Origin: Thalassobacillus cyri
GTDB taxonomy: Bacteria; Bacillota; Bacilli; Bacillales; Halobacillaceae
NCBI RefSeq assembly: GCF_900107755.1
Contig: NZ_FNQR01000020.1
Location: 1-64,000 of the forward strand
Length of the DNA: 64,000 nt
Reading direction: 5' to 3'
In this document: positions 7,944-17,000 of the stretch, piece after piece
How the letters are laid out: each line of letters opens with the position of its first letter
Numbering within the stretch: the first letter of the stretch is position 1
The notes under the pieces: generated by a model
Database searches by the model: none
What the model saw: the letters and a program-made list of their open reading frames with translations, nothing else
Told to the model about the DNA's origin: nothing
Position numbers and translations under genes: made by a program

Positions 7944-8315
7944 ATGAAAAAGGAAGAGAAAAACCAGTTAAAATATGCGCAGCAACACCTGGCTAATGAA
8001 AGAACCTACCTGGCATGGGTTCGTACGGTCATCGCTATTGTTGGAATTGGATTTTTGAATACCAGCCTTCATTTCACGATAGGGGTCCAGCGTAACAGTA
8101 CGATCGATATGATCAGCCTTTCTTTAGGTGTATTTGCGGTTGTTCTTGGCTTTATTATCATAGTTTTAGCAACCGTCGCTTATTTCAATAAAAAGAAACA
8201 GATCATGAATGACGAAACATTCAATCCTTCTAATACTTCTGTAACGTTAGTATCTTCCTTAATGATTGTTATTCTGATTTTCATCTTATTTTACTTCTTA
8301 TATTTGGAAAGCTAG
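7944..8315 (+). CDS. DUF202 (YidH-type) inner-membrane protein, 123 aa
   Basis: The N-terminal stretch LANERTYLAWVRTVIAI is the conserved DUF202 signature (ANERTyLAWlRT), followed by three membrane helices (about residues 24-42, 54-77 and 97-120). The function of the family is not established. It is followed 67 bases later by another small membrane protein, possibly a two-gene unit. Confidence 0.87.
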   Translation: MKKEEKNQLKYAQQHLANERTYLAWVRTVIAIVGIGFLNTSLHFTIGVQRNSTIDMISLSLGVFAVVLGFIIIVLATVAYFNKKKQIMNDETFNPSNTSVTLVSSLMIVILIFILFYFLYLES

Positions 8316-8382
8316 TGTGTAAAAACTTCCCTGGCTATATTACAATGAATGTTGTGGTCATTATTTAAAGGGGAGGGGTAAT

Positions 8383-8793
8383 ATGGTTGTTTTTATAACG
8401 GTTATCGGGGTTACACTTTTGATCGGTATATTAGGGTACTTTGCTAACAGTAATACAGAAGACGAGCCTATCCTAGTCCACCGTTGGGAAACGAACGAAT
8501 CGCAAATAGATTCGGCCAGTACAGCTACCATTTATTTTGAACCTAATAACCGGGTTGCTGCCTTGTTGAAATTAGTCGGGTATGTGTTTTTAGTGACAGG
8601 ATTCTTAGTGGGCTTGTTTTTTCTTATTAATGAAGAGTTCCTGGGCTTTTTCTGGATGGTGATCTGCGCAGTCATATCATTCATCCTTGCTTTAGGATTT
8701 GCGGAAGTCGTTCAGCAGCTGCATCATATCAATATTCGCTTACGTAAAAAGGAATTTTTATTGGACGAGGAAGAAACAAAAGCCAATGAATGA
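8383..8793 (+). CDS. Hypothetical membrane protein, 136 aa
   Basis: Unknown family. An N-terminal helix (residues 2-21), an exposed stretch of about 40 residues, two more helices (about 62-82 and 87-107), then a charged tail containing RLRKKEFLLDEEE. Ribosome site GGGGAGGGG precedes the ATG. Followed by a terminator. Confidence 0.75.
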   Translation: MVVFITVIGVTLLIGILGYFANSNTEDEPILVHRWETNESQIDSASTATIYFEPNNRVAALLKLVGYVFLVTGFLVGLFFLINEEFLGFFWMVICAVISFILALGFAEVVQQLHHINIRLRKKEFLLDEEETKANE

Positions 8794-8803
8794 TACATAA
8801 TTG

Positions 8804-8831
8804 CGAGGCACTGTAGGCAGTGTCTCTTTTT
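8804..8831 (+). terminator. Rho-independent terminator
   Basis: Arms GAGGCACTG / CAGTGTCTC with loop TAGG and a T run after the membrane gene. Confidence 0.8.
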
Positions 8832-8856
8832 GATTTTAATATAATAATAGTGAAAA

Positions 8857-8872
8857 CGTGATAAATATCACA
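8857..8872 (+). promoter_or_regulatory. Fnr box upstream of fnr (autoregulation)
   Basis: CGTGA-TAAATA-TCACA differs by one base from the Bacillus Fnr/Crp consensus TGTGA-N6-TCACA. It lies 57 bases before the fnr start, so Fnr probably controls its own gene, as known in Bacillus subtilis. Confidence 0.72.
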
Positions 8873-8929
8873 GACTTTCAGGATATAGACGTTTATCATT
8901 AAGGTATATTCATCATACAGGAGGTAGGC

Positions 8930-9622
8930 ATGATGAGGCCTTTACTCGATAGATTGGACCAGAATGAAAAAGATTTATTGCTCGCTAACTCAAAAGAAAC
9001 ACTGGTCAAACGCGGAGAGGTAGTATTTGAGGAAGGCTCGGAAGCTTCTCATTTATACTTTATCCTAATCGGTACGATTCGCGTCCATAAGCAGATGAAG
9101 CAGAATAAAGAAGTAACCATATTTTTACGTAAGAATAATGATTCATTCGGTGAAATAGGAATCTTTTCAGGAGAAATTTATTCTTGTTCTGCGGTTGCTT
9201 TGACAGACGCTTCTTTGTTATATATATCCAAAAATGATATGGAAACCTTGATGGCGCAAAATGGCCGATTAGCTTTAGGCATTACGAAATGGCTGGCAGA
9301 GTCACTCGAAGCCAGTAAAGCCAAACTGCGAGACTATTTAGTGTTCGGATCGGAAGGTGCAGTCGCATCAATCTTTATCCGGTTAAGTCATATGTATGGT
9401 AAAGAAACTCCGAGAGGGGTGGAAATTACAGAACCGATCGTTGTCCAGGATATTGCGAAGTACGTGGGGATTACCAGGGAAACCGCCAGTAGAGTGATCA
9501 GTAAGTGGAAAGACCAAGGACTCATTGACAATGAAGCAAAAAAATTCTTCATTAATGATATCGAATATTTCCGCTCCTTATTGATGTGTGATCATTGCGG
9601 CGTTCAAAATTGCACATTATAG
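8930..9622 (+). CDS. fnr: Fnr-type anaerobic regulator with C-terminal Fe-S cluster, 230 aa
   Basis: Crp/Fnr family activator. A cyclic-nucleotide-like beta-roll (about residues 20-115), a dimer helix, then a winged helix with recognition segment VGITRETASRVISKW (about 178-192). The C-terminus holds C220-x2-C223-x4-C228, the same spacing as the C-terminal [4Fe-4S] ligands of Bacillus subtilis Fnr; Gram-negative FNR has them at the N-terminus. It should sense oxygen loss and activate anaerobic genes. An Fnr box lies upstream. Two ATG codons follow GGAGGT; the first is taken. None of its usual neighbours (nar genes) is in the window. Confidence 0.9.
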   Translation: MMRPLLDRLDQNEKDLLLANSKETLVKRGEVVFEEGSEASHLYFILIGTIRVHKQMKQNKEVTIFLRKNNDSFGEIGIFSGEIYSCSAVALTDASLLYISKNDMETLMAQNGRLALGITKWLAESLEASKAKLRDYLVFGSEGAVASIFIRLSHMYGKETPRGVEITEPIVVQDIAKYVGITRETASRVISKWKDQGLIDNEAKKFFINDIEYFRSLLMCDHCGVQNCTL

Positions 9623-9634
9623 ATAATTGGTAAC

Positions 9635-9660
9635 CAGAGGCTATAAAAGCCTCTTTTTTT
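9635..9660 (+). terminator. Terminator after fnr
   Basis: AGAGGC / GCCTCT hairpin followed by seven T. Confidence 0.88.
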
Positions 9661-9759
9661 ATTGGGTGGTTATGCGTATTTTGTAGAAAAAAGCAGGATA
9701 TGGATTGATGTAAGTAGAAACAGAGAGGTAACGATACTTAAACTGACGAGGTGGATTTA

Positions 9760-11421
9760 TTGATATCACTAGGAGCCTCAATTGATTATTTTCCAGTTCC
9801 GGCTTTTATAACAAGAGATGATAATGTAATTATTAAATTAAACAGCCAATTCTCAAAAACAATAAAGACAGTAGGAAATAAGCACATTAACCAGTTTTTT
9901 GATCATATTGATATGTATGAAGAAGGAGCTTTCATGTCAGCTGTTTTAGAAGAGCGGCAATTTTTATTTCTTCGTCAAAAAATCAATGATAATTTCTTAT
10001 ATATCGGAAAGGAAACAGCTTTTCTTCAGGAGCTTAATCAAAAAGTAATCGAACTGGAGAGACTTAACCGGGAGCTTGATTCGATCATCAACAGCTCCTA
10101 TGACGGAATATATATTACAGATAACAAAGGTGTCACTTTAAAAACCAATGATGCTATTGAGCGTATAACGGGGATACCGAAAGAATATTATATTGGCAAG
10201 ACCGTGGACAAGCTGATGAAAAGGGGCATTCTTAAGAACTCAGTAACACCTAAAGTATTAAAACAAAGGCGGACAGTGTCTGTAGTCCAAAATAATTATC
10301 AAAACAAAGAGACACTAATCACTGGCAGCCCGGTCATGAATGAAAAAGGAGATATTGAAAAAGTAATTACTAATATCCGCGATTTATCTGAGTTGAATAG
10401 CTTGCTTGATGAATTGAATGAAGTCCAAAAACGAAGTGATGAATATGAAAGAGAATTGAAAAAGTTAAAAGGTTTTTCAGATCAAGGTATCATCGTTGAA
10501 AGTCAAACAATGACTGAATTATATGAGATGGCTGAAAGAATCGCCGACTTTGATGCCACAGTACTTATACTGGGAGAAACGGGTGTAGGTAAAGACGTGC
10601 TGGCACGTTATATCTACCGGTCTGGCCTAAGGTCAGAAAAAGGCGAATTCATAAAAGTAAACTGCGGGGCAATACCTCCTGAGTTATTAGAATCTGAACT
10701 ATTCGGATATGAAGGGGGAGCCTTTACCGGGGCAAACAAAAAAGGTAAGCCTGGTATGTTCGAATTAGCTGATAATGGAGTAATCTTTCTCGATGAAGTA
10801 GGGGAACTGCCATTAAAGATGCAGGTGAAATTGTTACAGGTCATACAGGATGGAATGTTACAGCGAGTAGGAGCAACAAAATCCAAGAAAGTAGACGTAA
10901 GGATTATTGCTGCTACTAATAGAAATCTACGAGAAATGATAAAAGAAGGAACCTTTCGCGAAGATTTGTTTTATCGCTTGAATGTCATTCCCTTCACAAT
11001 CCCGCCCCTGCGGGAAAGAAGAGATGATATATTAGCGTTGCTTCAGTTTTTTCTAGATAAGACCAATAATAAATATGGTTTGAATAAAGTATTAACCGAT
11101 GAATTGAAAAGATTTCTATATGATTGGGAGTGGGAGGGCAATGTGAGAGAAATGGCTAATTTGATGGAGCGGCTAGTATTGACCACATCATCTTCAAAAA
11201 TTTCTATCGAACATTTACCCCCAGAATATCGTAATGATGAACAAGATATGAAGATAACTGACATTATCCCATTAAATCAAGCTGCAGAACTTGCCGAAAA
11301 GCAAGTGATATCGCTAGCAGCTCAGCGGTATAAATCTACCTACCAAATTGCAGAGGCTCTTCAAACGAGTCAACCGACAATTGTACGAAAGATGAAAAAA
11401 TATAGGATAGAAATCAAATAA
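9760..11421 (+). CDS. Sigma-54-dependent transcriptional activator with PAS domain, 553 aa
   Basis: Enhancer-binding protein for RNA polymerase with sigma-54 (SigL). An N-terminal sensing region of about 95 residues, a PAS domain (about 105-215), a coiled linker, an AAA+ domain with Walker A GETGVGKD (about 272-279), the sigma-54 contact loop GAFTGA (about 320-325) and Walker B VIFLDEVGE (about 341-349), and a C-terminal Fis-like helix-turn-helix (YQIAEALQTSQPTIVRKM). TTG at 9760 is preferred over GTG at 9751 because GAGGTGG lies 5 bases before it. The two next transcription units begin behind -24/-12 promoters, so it very likely activates the island, responding to a substrate or its CoA ester. 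Confidence 0.94.
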   Translation: MISLGASIDYFPVPAFITRDDNVIIKLNSQFSKTIKTVGNKHINQFFDHIDMYEEGAFMSAVLEERQFLFLRQKINDNFLYIGKETAFLQELNQKVIELERLNRELDSIINSSYDGIYITDNKGVTLKTNDAIERITGIPKEYYIGKTVDKLMKRGILKNSVTPKVLKQRRTVSVVQNNYQNKETLITGSPVMNEKGDIEKVITNIRDLSELNSLLDELNEVQKRSDEYERELKKLKGFSDQGIIVESQTMTELYEMAERIADFDATVLILGETGVGKDVLARYIYRSGLRSEKGEFIKVNCGAIPPELLESELFGYEGGAFTGANKKGKPGMFELADNGVIFLDEVGELPLKMQVKLLQVIQDGMLQRVGATKSKKVDVRIIAATNRNLREMIKEGTFREDLFYRLNVIPFTIPPLRERRDDILALLQFFLDKTNNKYGLNKVLTDELKRFLYDWEWEGNVREMANLMERLVLTTSSSKISIEHLPPEYRNDEQDMKITDIIPLNQAAELAEKQVISLAAQRYKSTYQIAEALQTSQPTIVRKMKKYRIEIK

Positions 11422-11431
11422 GTACTAATTT

Positions 11432-11465
11432 GAGGACTGACTTGGTAGCAGTCCTCTTTTATTTT
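11432..11465 (+). terminator. Terminator after the sigma-54 activator
   Basis: GAGGACTG / CAGTCCTC hairpin with a T-rich tail. The tail runs into the -24 element of the next promoter. Confidence 0.85.
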
Positions 11466-11480
11466 GGTATGAAAATTGCA
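11465..11480 (+). promoter_or_regulatory. Sigma-54 (-24/-12) promoter for the reductase gene
   Basis: TGGTATGAAAATTGCA: GG and GC are separated by the required 10 bases. Start of transcription expected about 12 bases further on, leaving a short leader before the ATG at 11513. Confidence 0.75.
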
Positions 11481-11512
11481 TCCAATAGTAAAAAGCAAAA
11501 GGAGGTAAGGCA

Positions 11513-12454
11513 ATGAAAATAGGAGTTGCAGGAGCCGGTGCAGTAGGGGGTTACTTTGGTGGAATGTTGGACTTAGCAGGCCATGAAGTTATCTATCTTG
11601 CCAGAGGAGATCATTTAAATAAAATGAAAAGAAGTGGATTAGACATCGAAACACCACGTGAGCGTTTGACGGTGAAAGGTATATTCACAGATGAAATTCA
11701 TTTGTTTAAAGATGTGGAATTGGTGTTATTTTGTGTGAAATCCGTTGATACATGGGAAACCGCTCAGCAATTAAAAAGAATATTGTCAGATTCAGCAAGT
11801 ATTCTCATCATGCAAAATGGCGTAGATAATGAAGAAGTTTTAAAAAAAATATTTGGAAAAGGACGCATTCTGTCTGCCGCCACTTATATTGCAGCTAGTA
11901 TAAGTGAACCAGGCAGAGTTAGTCAGTCTGGTAAACCAAGATTGGCAATAGGATCTCTTGATGAAAATGATGAATGCAAAGCGGAATTTATTGTAGATAT
12001 GTTTAACCAAGCCGGTGTACGTGCGTGGTTTTCTAAAGATATCCTACTTACCAAATGGAAGAAACTGTTGTGGAATGTTACTTTCAATCCCCTTTCTGCC
12101 ATTACGGAAGCAACTGTCGGGGAAATACTTGAGAATCCATTACTAAAAAAGACAGCCCGGAATGTTGCAAAGGAGGCTTGCTTAGTTGCAAGGGCAAAAA
12201 GTATTTCATTGGAAGAAAAACTTATAGACGAGATCTTCCAAAAATCTGAGAGAGCTCGTCATCACAAGACTTCTATGTTGCAGGACCGTATAAAAGGTAA
12301 AAGGATGGAAGTTGAATCGTTATGCGGGTATTTGGTTAAAGAAGGTGAACGGGAGAATGTAGAAACTCCTGTTTTACGATCTCTTTATGGCATTTTAACT
12401 TTTATGGATCAACAAAACATACAGGAGAATTACATAAGCTCAATTGAAAGATAA
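11513..12454 (+). CDS. Ketopantoate reductase (PanE/ApbA) family protein, 313 aa
   Basis: NADPH-dependent 2-keto acid reductase family. N-terminal Rossmann motif GAGAVGGYFGG (residues 6-16), central QNGVDNEE, and the family signature KWKKLLWNVTFNPLSA (about 183-198) with its catalytic lysine. Ribosome site AAAGGAGGT precedes the ATG. It stands alone behind its own sigma-54 promoter next to the activator, so it probably reduces or oxidises a 2-oxo/2-hydroxy acid in the island's pathway rather than making pantothenate; that is inference from context. Confidence 0.88.
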   Translation: MKIGVAGAGAVGGYFGGMLDLAGHEVIYLARGDHLNKMKRSGLDIETPRERLTVKGIFTDEIHLFKDVELVLFCVKSVDTWETAQQLKRILSDSASILIMQNGVDNEEVLKKIFGKGRILSAATYIAASISEPGRVSQSGKPRLAIGSLDENDECKAEFIVDMFNQAGVRAWFSKDILLTKWKKLLWNVTFNPLSAITEATVGEILENPLLKKTARNVAKEACLVARAKSISLEEKLIDEIFQKSERARHHKTSMLQDRIKGKRMEVESLCGYLVKEGERENVETPVLRSLYGILTFMDQQNIQENYISSIER

Positions 12455-12523
12455 TAGATTCATTTCTGAATCAAGAAGCGAGATAAAAATCAAAAAAACC
12501 ATCTAGCCTGTACGTTATTAAAA

Positions 12524-12561
12524 TGATACAAAAATGAATCGAATAATACGATTTTGTATCA
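12524..12561 (+). promoter_or_regulatory. Inverted repeat, candidate upstream activator site
   Basis: Perfect 10-base arms TGATACAAAA / TTTTGTATCA around an 18-base centre that itself contains ATCG/CGAT. It lies about 110-145 bases before the -24/-12 promoter at 12670, the usual place for sigma-54 enhancer sites. A 12-base palindrome TCATAATTATGA at 12607-12618 is closer to the promoter. Confidence 0.6.
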
Positions 12562-12669
12562 AAAAATAAGGAATCAACACAATTATTTGTATGAAAAGTC
12601 ACCTGCTCATAATTATGAATTACTTTGGTGATCGTTTTTTATGCTGATTTTTCTTAATATTATAAATTT

Positions 12670-12685
12670 TGGCATGGTAATTGCA
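12670..12685 (+). promoter_or_regulatory. Sigma-54 (-24/-12) promoter of the first catabolic operon
   Basis: TGGCATGGTAATTGCA is a close match to TGGCAC-N5-TTGCA, with GG and GC 10 bases apart. It lies 38 bases before the first dehydrogenase gene, and the intergenic gap of 269 bases carries a large inverted repeat. Confidence 0.85.
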
Positions 12686-12723
12686 ATGTATATAGTTGAA
12701 ACAACAAAGGAGGAAAATAAACG

Positions 12724-13872
12724 ATGCCAGAAGCTATGTTGACAGAATTAGATCAAATGAAAACAATGATTCGTAATTTTGTAGAAAATGAAGTAGAACC
12801 ATATGCTCAACAAATTGAAGAGGAAGATATGATTCCGCTACATCTTATCGAAAAAGCAAAAGAACTAGGGCTGTTCGGGATAAGTATACCCGAAGAATAT
12901 GGAGGCATCGGATTGAACGCAGTTGGAAAGGCGGTAGTGTTGGAGCAGTTGGGAAGAACCCATAACGGTTATGTCTCATTAATAAGTGCTCATACAGGGA
13001 TTGGAAGCACTGGACTTGTAAAATTGGGTTCTGAACGTCTGAAGGAAAAGTATTTACCTGATATGGCAGCCGGGGACTTAGTTGCTGCATTCGCCTTATC
13101 CGAACCGGGTGCTGGATCGGATGCCACTAATCTTTCAACAAATGCGGTCAAGTCTGGAAATAAGTGGATATTAAATGGGATGAAGCATTTTATTACCAAT
13201 GGTCCTGTGGCTGATGTGTTTACTGTTATTGCCTCGACAGATAAATCAAAAGGCGCGAAAGGTGGCATAACAGCTTTTTTGGTAGAAAAAGACTTTCCGG
13301 GCCTTGTGGTTGGTAAACGCGATAAGAAAATGGGGCTTAAAGGTTCATACACCAGTCAAATTATTTTTGAAGATTGTGTGGTACCAGAGGAAAACGTTAT
13401 TGGGGAAGTCGGTATGGGGTATGTTTCTGCCCTGAAAATCCTTGGTGAAGGAAGAGTGGGGCTGGCCGCAAGAGCAGTTGGTTCGTGTGAAAAATTAATT
13501 GAAATGTCAGCAAGTTATGCTAAAGAAAGGGTCCAATTTGGTAAACCGATCGCTTCAAATCAAGCAATTCAATGGATGCTTGCAGATATGGCTACAGATA
13601 CGGAAGCAGCCAAAACTTTGACAATTAGTGCAGCTAAAAAAATTGATGAAGGAAAAAAAGTCATTAAAGAAGCTTCCATGGCAAAACTTTTTGCATCAGA
13701 AGTGTTTAATCGAGTTGCCGATAAAGCCGTCCAGATTCACGGGGGAATGGGATATGTAGCTGATTATCCGGTAGAACGTTTTTACCGTGATGCAAGAATT
13801 ACGAAAATTTATGAGGGTACAAGTGAGGTTCAAAGAATGTTGATTTCACGTCATATTTTAGACGAGAACTGA
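12724..13872 (+). CDS. Acyl-CoA dehydrogenase, 382 aa (copy 1)
   Basis: FAD enzyme that introduces the 2,3 double bond into acyl-CoA. The three ACAD domains are present, with FAD/substrate segment FALSEPGAGSDATN (about 122-135), WILNGMKHFITNG, RDKKMGLKGS, the arginine block AKERVQFGKPI (about 265-275), QIHGGMGYVADYPVER, and the catalytic base Glu364 in IYEGTSEVQ. First gene of the sigma-54 operon; strong ribosome site AAAGGAGG. About the same length as, and closely similar to, the enzyme at 20895, so the two are paralogs. Electrons should pass to EtfBA encoded at 19078-20838. Chain specificity cannot be read. Confidence 0.93.
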   Translation: MPEAMLTELDQMKTMIRNFVENEVEPYAQQIEEEDMIPLHLIEKAKELGLFGISIPEEYGGIGLNAVGKAVVLEQLGRTHNGYVSLISAHTGIGSTGLVKLGSERLKEKYLPDMAAGDLVAAFALSEPGAGSDATNLSTNAVKSGNKWILNGMKHFITNGPVADVFTVIASTDKSKGAKGGITAFLVEKDFPGLVVGKRDKKMGLKGSYTSQIIFEDCVVPEENVIGEVGMGYVSALKILGEGRVGLAARAVGSCEKLIEMSASYAKERVQFGKPIASNQAIQWMLADMATDTEAAKTLTISAAKKIDEGKKVIKEASMAKLFASEVFNRVADKAVQIHGGMGYVADYPVERFYRDARITKIYEGTSEVQRMLISRHILDEN

Positions 13873-13925
13873 CTTGATGTGAGTGGGGATAGAAATAAAA
13901 TACTTTTCGTAAGTTATCACCCAAA

Positions 13926-13940
13926 ATGAAAGCGTTGTCA
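13926..13940 (+). promoter_or_regulatory. Candidate CcpA (cre) site before the TRAP transporter
   Basis: ATGAAAGCGTTGTCA matches WTGNAARCGNWWWCA at 14 of 15 positions. It lies inside the operon, 26 bases before the transporter start, where bound CcpA could block elongation in the presence of glucose. Confidence 0.55.
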
Positions 13941-13965
13941 CAAGGAAAGGGAAGGAGTTGAAAAG

Positions 13966-15942
13966 TTGAAAAAGAATGAAAGTGCAGCAAACGTGAAGAA
14001 AATTGATACAAACATAAAAGAAAGACCTGCTTTGATAGAAGAACTTTGGGTAGCTAAAAAAGAAAAATGGAACCTTTCCAGATTTATTATATTACTCACT
14101 TCTCTTCTTGCAATAGGACTTTCTATTTTCCACATATACACCGCTGGCTTTGGTACATTGTCTTCCTGGCAGCAAAGAAGTATTCACGTTGTGTGGGCGT
14201 TACTACTCATTTTTCTGATATTCCCTTTCAAAAAAGGGAAAAAGTTCGGCTTGGTTGATGTGTTTTTAGTTTTAGTCACCCTAGTGGAGGTCTGGTTCAT
14301 TTTATTCCAGGGGGAAGCTATTCAGAGTCGCCAGGGGAACCCGAATATGACAGATTATATTGTAGGAACAATATTCATTGCGCTGGTCCTTGAAGGGACA
14401 AGGAGAACCAACGGTATTTTAATGGCGGGTATTGGCTTATTCTTCCTTGCCTATATTTTCCTTGGGCCCTACTTTCCAGGAGCCCTTGCGCATCCGGGTG
14501 TCCGATACGGGAAAATGGTTGATCAGATGTTTAACGGAACGCTTGGTATTTTCAGCGCACCGATTTATATCAGTTCAACGGTATTGATCCTCTTTGTAAT
14601 TTTTGGCTCCTTTTTAATGAGGTCCGGTGGGGGACAGTTTTTCACTAATTTCGCTTTTGGGGCGCTAGGTCATCGTGCAGGCGGACCAGCTCTGTCGGCT
14701 GTTGGGACTAGTGCCATGGTGGCGACGATTACTGGAAATGGAGCTGCAAATGCAGCGGTAACTGGGTCATTTACCATCCCTTTAATGAAAAAGCTGGGAT
14801 ATAGTAAACGATTTGCAGCAGCGGTAGAAGCGGTAGCTTCACAAGGCGGGCAGATTATGCCGCCGATTATGGGGGCATCTGTCTTTATTATGGCAGAAAC
14901 CACCGGAATTCCTTACATTACCCTTGCTTTATATGCATTGATACCCGCAACCATTTATTTTCTGATTGCTGGATTCATTGTTTACTATCATTCCCGAAAG
15001 TTACAGCTTGAGGGAATCCCAAAAGAGCAATTGCCGGATACCAAAATGGTGCTATTAAAACAAGGATATTTATTTTTACCAATTCTATTAATCATCTATC
15101 TCATGATCGACGGCTATAGTCCGATGAAGGCAGGATTCTACGGAATTATCGCTACAGTCATTTTAAGTTGGATACGGAAGATGACGAGAATGAACCTGCT
15201 TGATATTCTTGCATCTCTTGAAAATGGGGCTAAAAGCGCTCTTACTGTAATAGCTGCTTGTGCAACTGCTGGAATAATCGTCGGAGCAGTTTCACTTACC
15301 GGTCTAGGTCTTACTTTTTCGAGATTTATGATTGATGTCGCGGGTGGGAACCTCTTCATCCTGCTTATCATGCTGGCTGTTGCTTCTATTATCCTCGGCA
15401 TGGGGATGCCGACTGTGTCCGCATATGTGATTCTTGCAGTGCTTGGAGTACCAGCATTAGTGGAAATGAATGTGAATTTGGTTGCTGCCCATATGTTTGT
15501 ATTCTACTTCGGTGTCATGTCCGGTTTAACGCCTCCTGTGGCAATCACGGCTTATACTACAGCAGGTATAGCAGGATCAAATCCTTCTGCAACTGCCCTT
15601 TACGCAATCAGGATCGCGCTCGGAGGCTTTTTCATTCCGTTTATCTTTGTTTATAATCCCGAGCTTCTTTTACAAGGGGATGATATAGCTGCGATTGTGC
15701 TGACATTAATCAGTGCTATTATCAGCTGTGTGTTGTTTGCTGGAGCAATAGAGGGTTATTGGTTTGGGGAGTTAACAAGGCTTAAGCGTATTTTACTATT
15801 TGCTGGTGCAGTCTTGCTTGTCGTTCCCGGAGTAACCGGAGATATAGTTGGAGTCGGCTTGCTGCTGTTTGTCTTCATGTTACAGCGTTCACAGGGAGTA
15901 AGTAATACAGAAGACACGAGCGTAAAAGGAGGAATTTTATGA
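13966..15942 (+). CDS. TRAP transporter fused 4TM/12TM permease (TAXI type), 658 aa
   Basis: Sodium-driven uptake of an organic acid. One chain joins the small DctQ-like part (about residues 35-180) and the large DctM-like part (about 185-590), followed by extra C-terminal helices, as in TAXI-TRAP fusions. Seen motifs: GGGQFFTNFAFGALGHRAGGPA, GNGAANAAVTGSFTIPLMKK, SQGGQIMPPIMGASVFIMAE and LGMGMPTVSAYVILAVLGVPA. TTG start chosen because GGAG lies 8 bases upstream. The binding protein gene overlaps its last four bases (ATGA). Sits between dehydrogenase and ligase genes, so it should import the acid that the island degrades. Confidence 0.93.
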   Translation: MKKNESAANVKKIDTNIKERPALIEELWVAKKEKWNLSRFIILLTSLLAIGLSIFHIYTAGFGTLSSWQQRSIHVVWALLLIFLIFPFKKGKKFGLVDVFLVLVTLVEVWFILFQGEAIQSRQGNPNMTDYIVGTIFIALVLEGTRRTNGILMAGIGLFFLAYIFLGPYFPGALAHPGVRYGKMVDQMFNGTLGIFSAPIYISSTVLILFVIFGSFLMRSGGGQFFTNFAFGALGHRAGGPALSAVGTSAMVATITGNGAANAAVTGSFTIPLMKKLGYSKRFAAAVEAVASQGGQIMPPIMGASVFIMAETTGIPYITLALYALIPATIYFLIAGFIVYYHSRKLQLEGIPKEQLPDTKMVLLKQGYLFLPILLIIYLMIDGYSPMKAGFYGIIATVILSWIRKMTRMNLLDILASLENGAKSALTVIAACATAGIIVGAVSLTGLGLTFSRFMIDVAGGNLFILLIMLAVASIILGMGMPTVSAYVILAVLGVPALVEMNVNLVAAHMFVFYFGVMSGLTPPVAITAYTTAGIAGSNPSATALYAIRIALGGFFIPFIFVYNPELLLQGDDIAAIVLTLISAIISCVLFAGAIEGYWFGELTRLKRILLFAGAVLLVVPGVTGDIVGVGLLLFVFMLQRSQGVSNTEDTSVKGGIL

Positions 15943-16940
15943 AGAAGTTATTTATCAGCGGGGTACTCTTGATTTTATTGCTAATTGTTACTGCATGTGG
16001 CAGTAGTGGTGCATCCGGTGACGGATTAGAAGCTCCAGATAAGTTTTTGAAGATAGGATCTGGCCCGATGGGATCTGGATGGTATCCCATCACAACTGCT
16101 TTGTCTGAAGTTTATATGGATGAATTCGCAGGCCTAAATGTTTCTCAAGTTGAAGGTGGGTCGGCATCCAATCTGAAGGCACTGCAAATTGGTGATATTC
16201 AATATGGGATCCATTACACTTCTGATTATGCAGATGCCCTAAAAGGAACGGGAAGCTTCGACAAAAAGATGGATCAGGTAGCCGCTCTTGGATCTTTATA
16301 TCCTGTCTACCAGACGATTGCTACGTTAGCAGAAAATGATGAGATTAATCGTGTAGAAGATATAGTGGACAAGCATATCTTTCTTGGACCTAAAGGCGGC
16401 GGTGGACCTGTTGCATTTTGGAGAATGATGGAGGAATACGGAATTGATGCTCAGACGATTGAAGAAGCTGGAGGAGAAGTCTCTTACGGTAATTACAATG
16501 ATGGGGCTTCTATGCTGAAAGATGGTGTGGTAGATGTTTTTGTCGGAGGCGGGGCACCACAAGTCACTTCTTTACAGGAAATAGAAGTTACAAAACCTAT
16601 TAAAGTGATTCCGTTGGATGAGGAAAAATTGAAAAGTATAAGCGAAAAGGACCTTGGGATTTCATATGATAACCTTCCTGGAGGAACATATGAAGGATTG
16701 GATAAGGAGATTCCTACTTATACGCTTGTAGCCATGTTCAGTGTCAGAAAAGATCTCGAAGAAAGTTATGTTTATAATTTGACAAAAATATTCTGGGAGA
16801 ACCAAGGTGCTTTTGAATCCCAAATACCACAAAGAGCAAAGAATTTCACACTAGATACAGTACTTGACGGTATAAACCCGGATACCCTGCATCCTGGAGC
16901 GAAGAAGTTTTACAAAGAAGAAGGTGTACTAGATAAATAA
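15939..16940 (+). CDS. TAXI family TRAP solute-binding lipoprotein, 333 aa
   Basis: Extracellular receptor for the TRAP permease. Signal peptide MKKLFISGVLLILLL with lipobox VTAC, so Cys20 is lipid-anchored. Mature part has the TAXI N-terminal pattern IGSGPMGSGWYPITTALSEV (positions about 35-54), then GGSASNLKALQIGDIQYGI, and GGGAP near residue 205. Translationally coupled to the permease (4-base overlap). TAXI proteins are poorly known; the ligand is likely an organic acid. Confidence 0.93.
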   Translation: MKKLFISGVLLILLLIVTACGSSGASGDGLEAPDKFLKIGSGPMGSGWYPITTALSEVYMDEFAGLNVSQVEGGSASNLKALQIGDIQYGIHYTSDYADALKGTGSFDKKMDQVAALGSLYPVYQTIATLAENDEINRVEDIVDKHIFLGPKGGGGPVAFWRMMEEYGIDAQTIEEAGGEVSYGNYNDGASMLKDGVVDVFVGGGAPQVTSLQEIEVTKPIKVIPLDEEKLKSISEKDLGISYDNLPGGTYEGLDKEIPTYTLVAMFSVRKDLEESYVYNLTKIFWENQGAFESQIPQRAKNFTLDTVLDGINPDTLHPGAKKFYKEEGVLDK

Positions 16941-17000
16941 AAGTCTGCGATTTAAATTTAATAGATTCCGTTAAAAAATCGATAGAAAGGGATGATTTGC

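Noticed and set aside
11513-12454. Biosynthetic panE
   Set aside because: The fold fits, but the private sigma-54 promoter and catabolic context make pantothenate synthesis unlikely; the name was not assigned.
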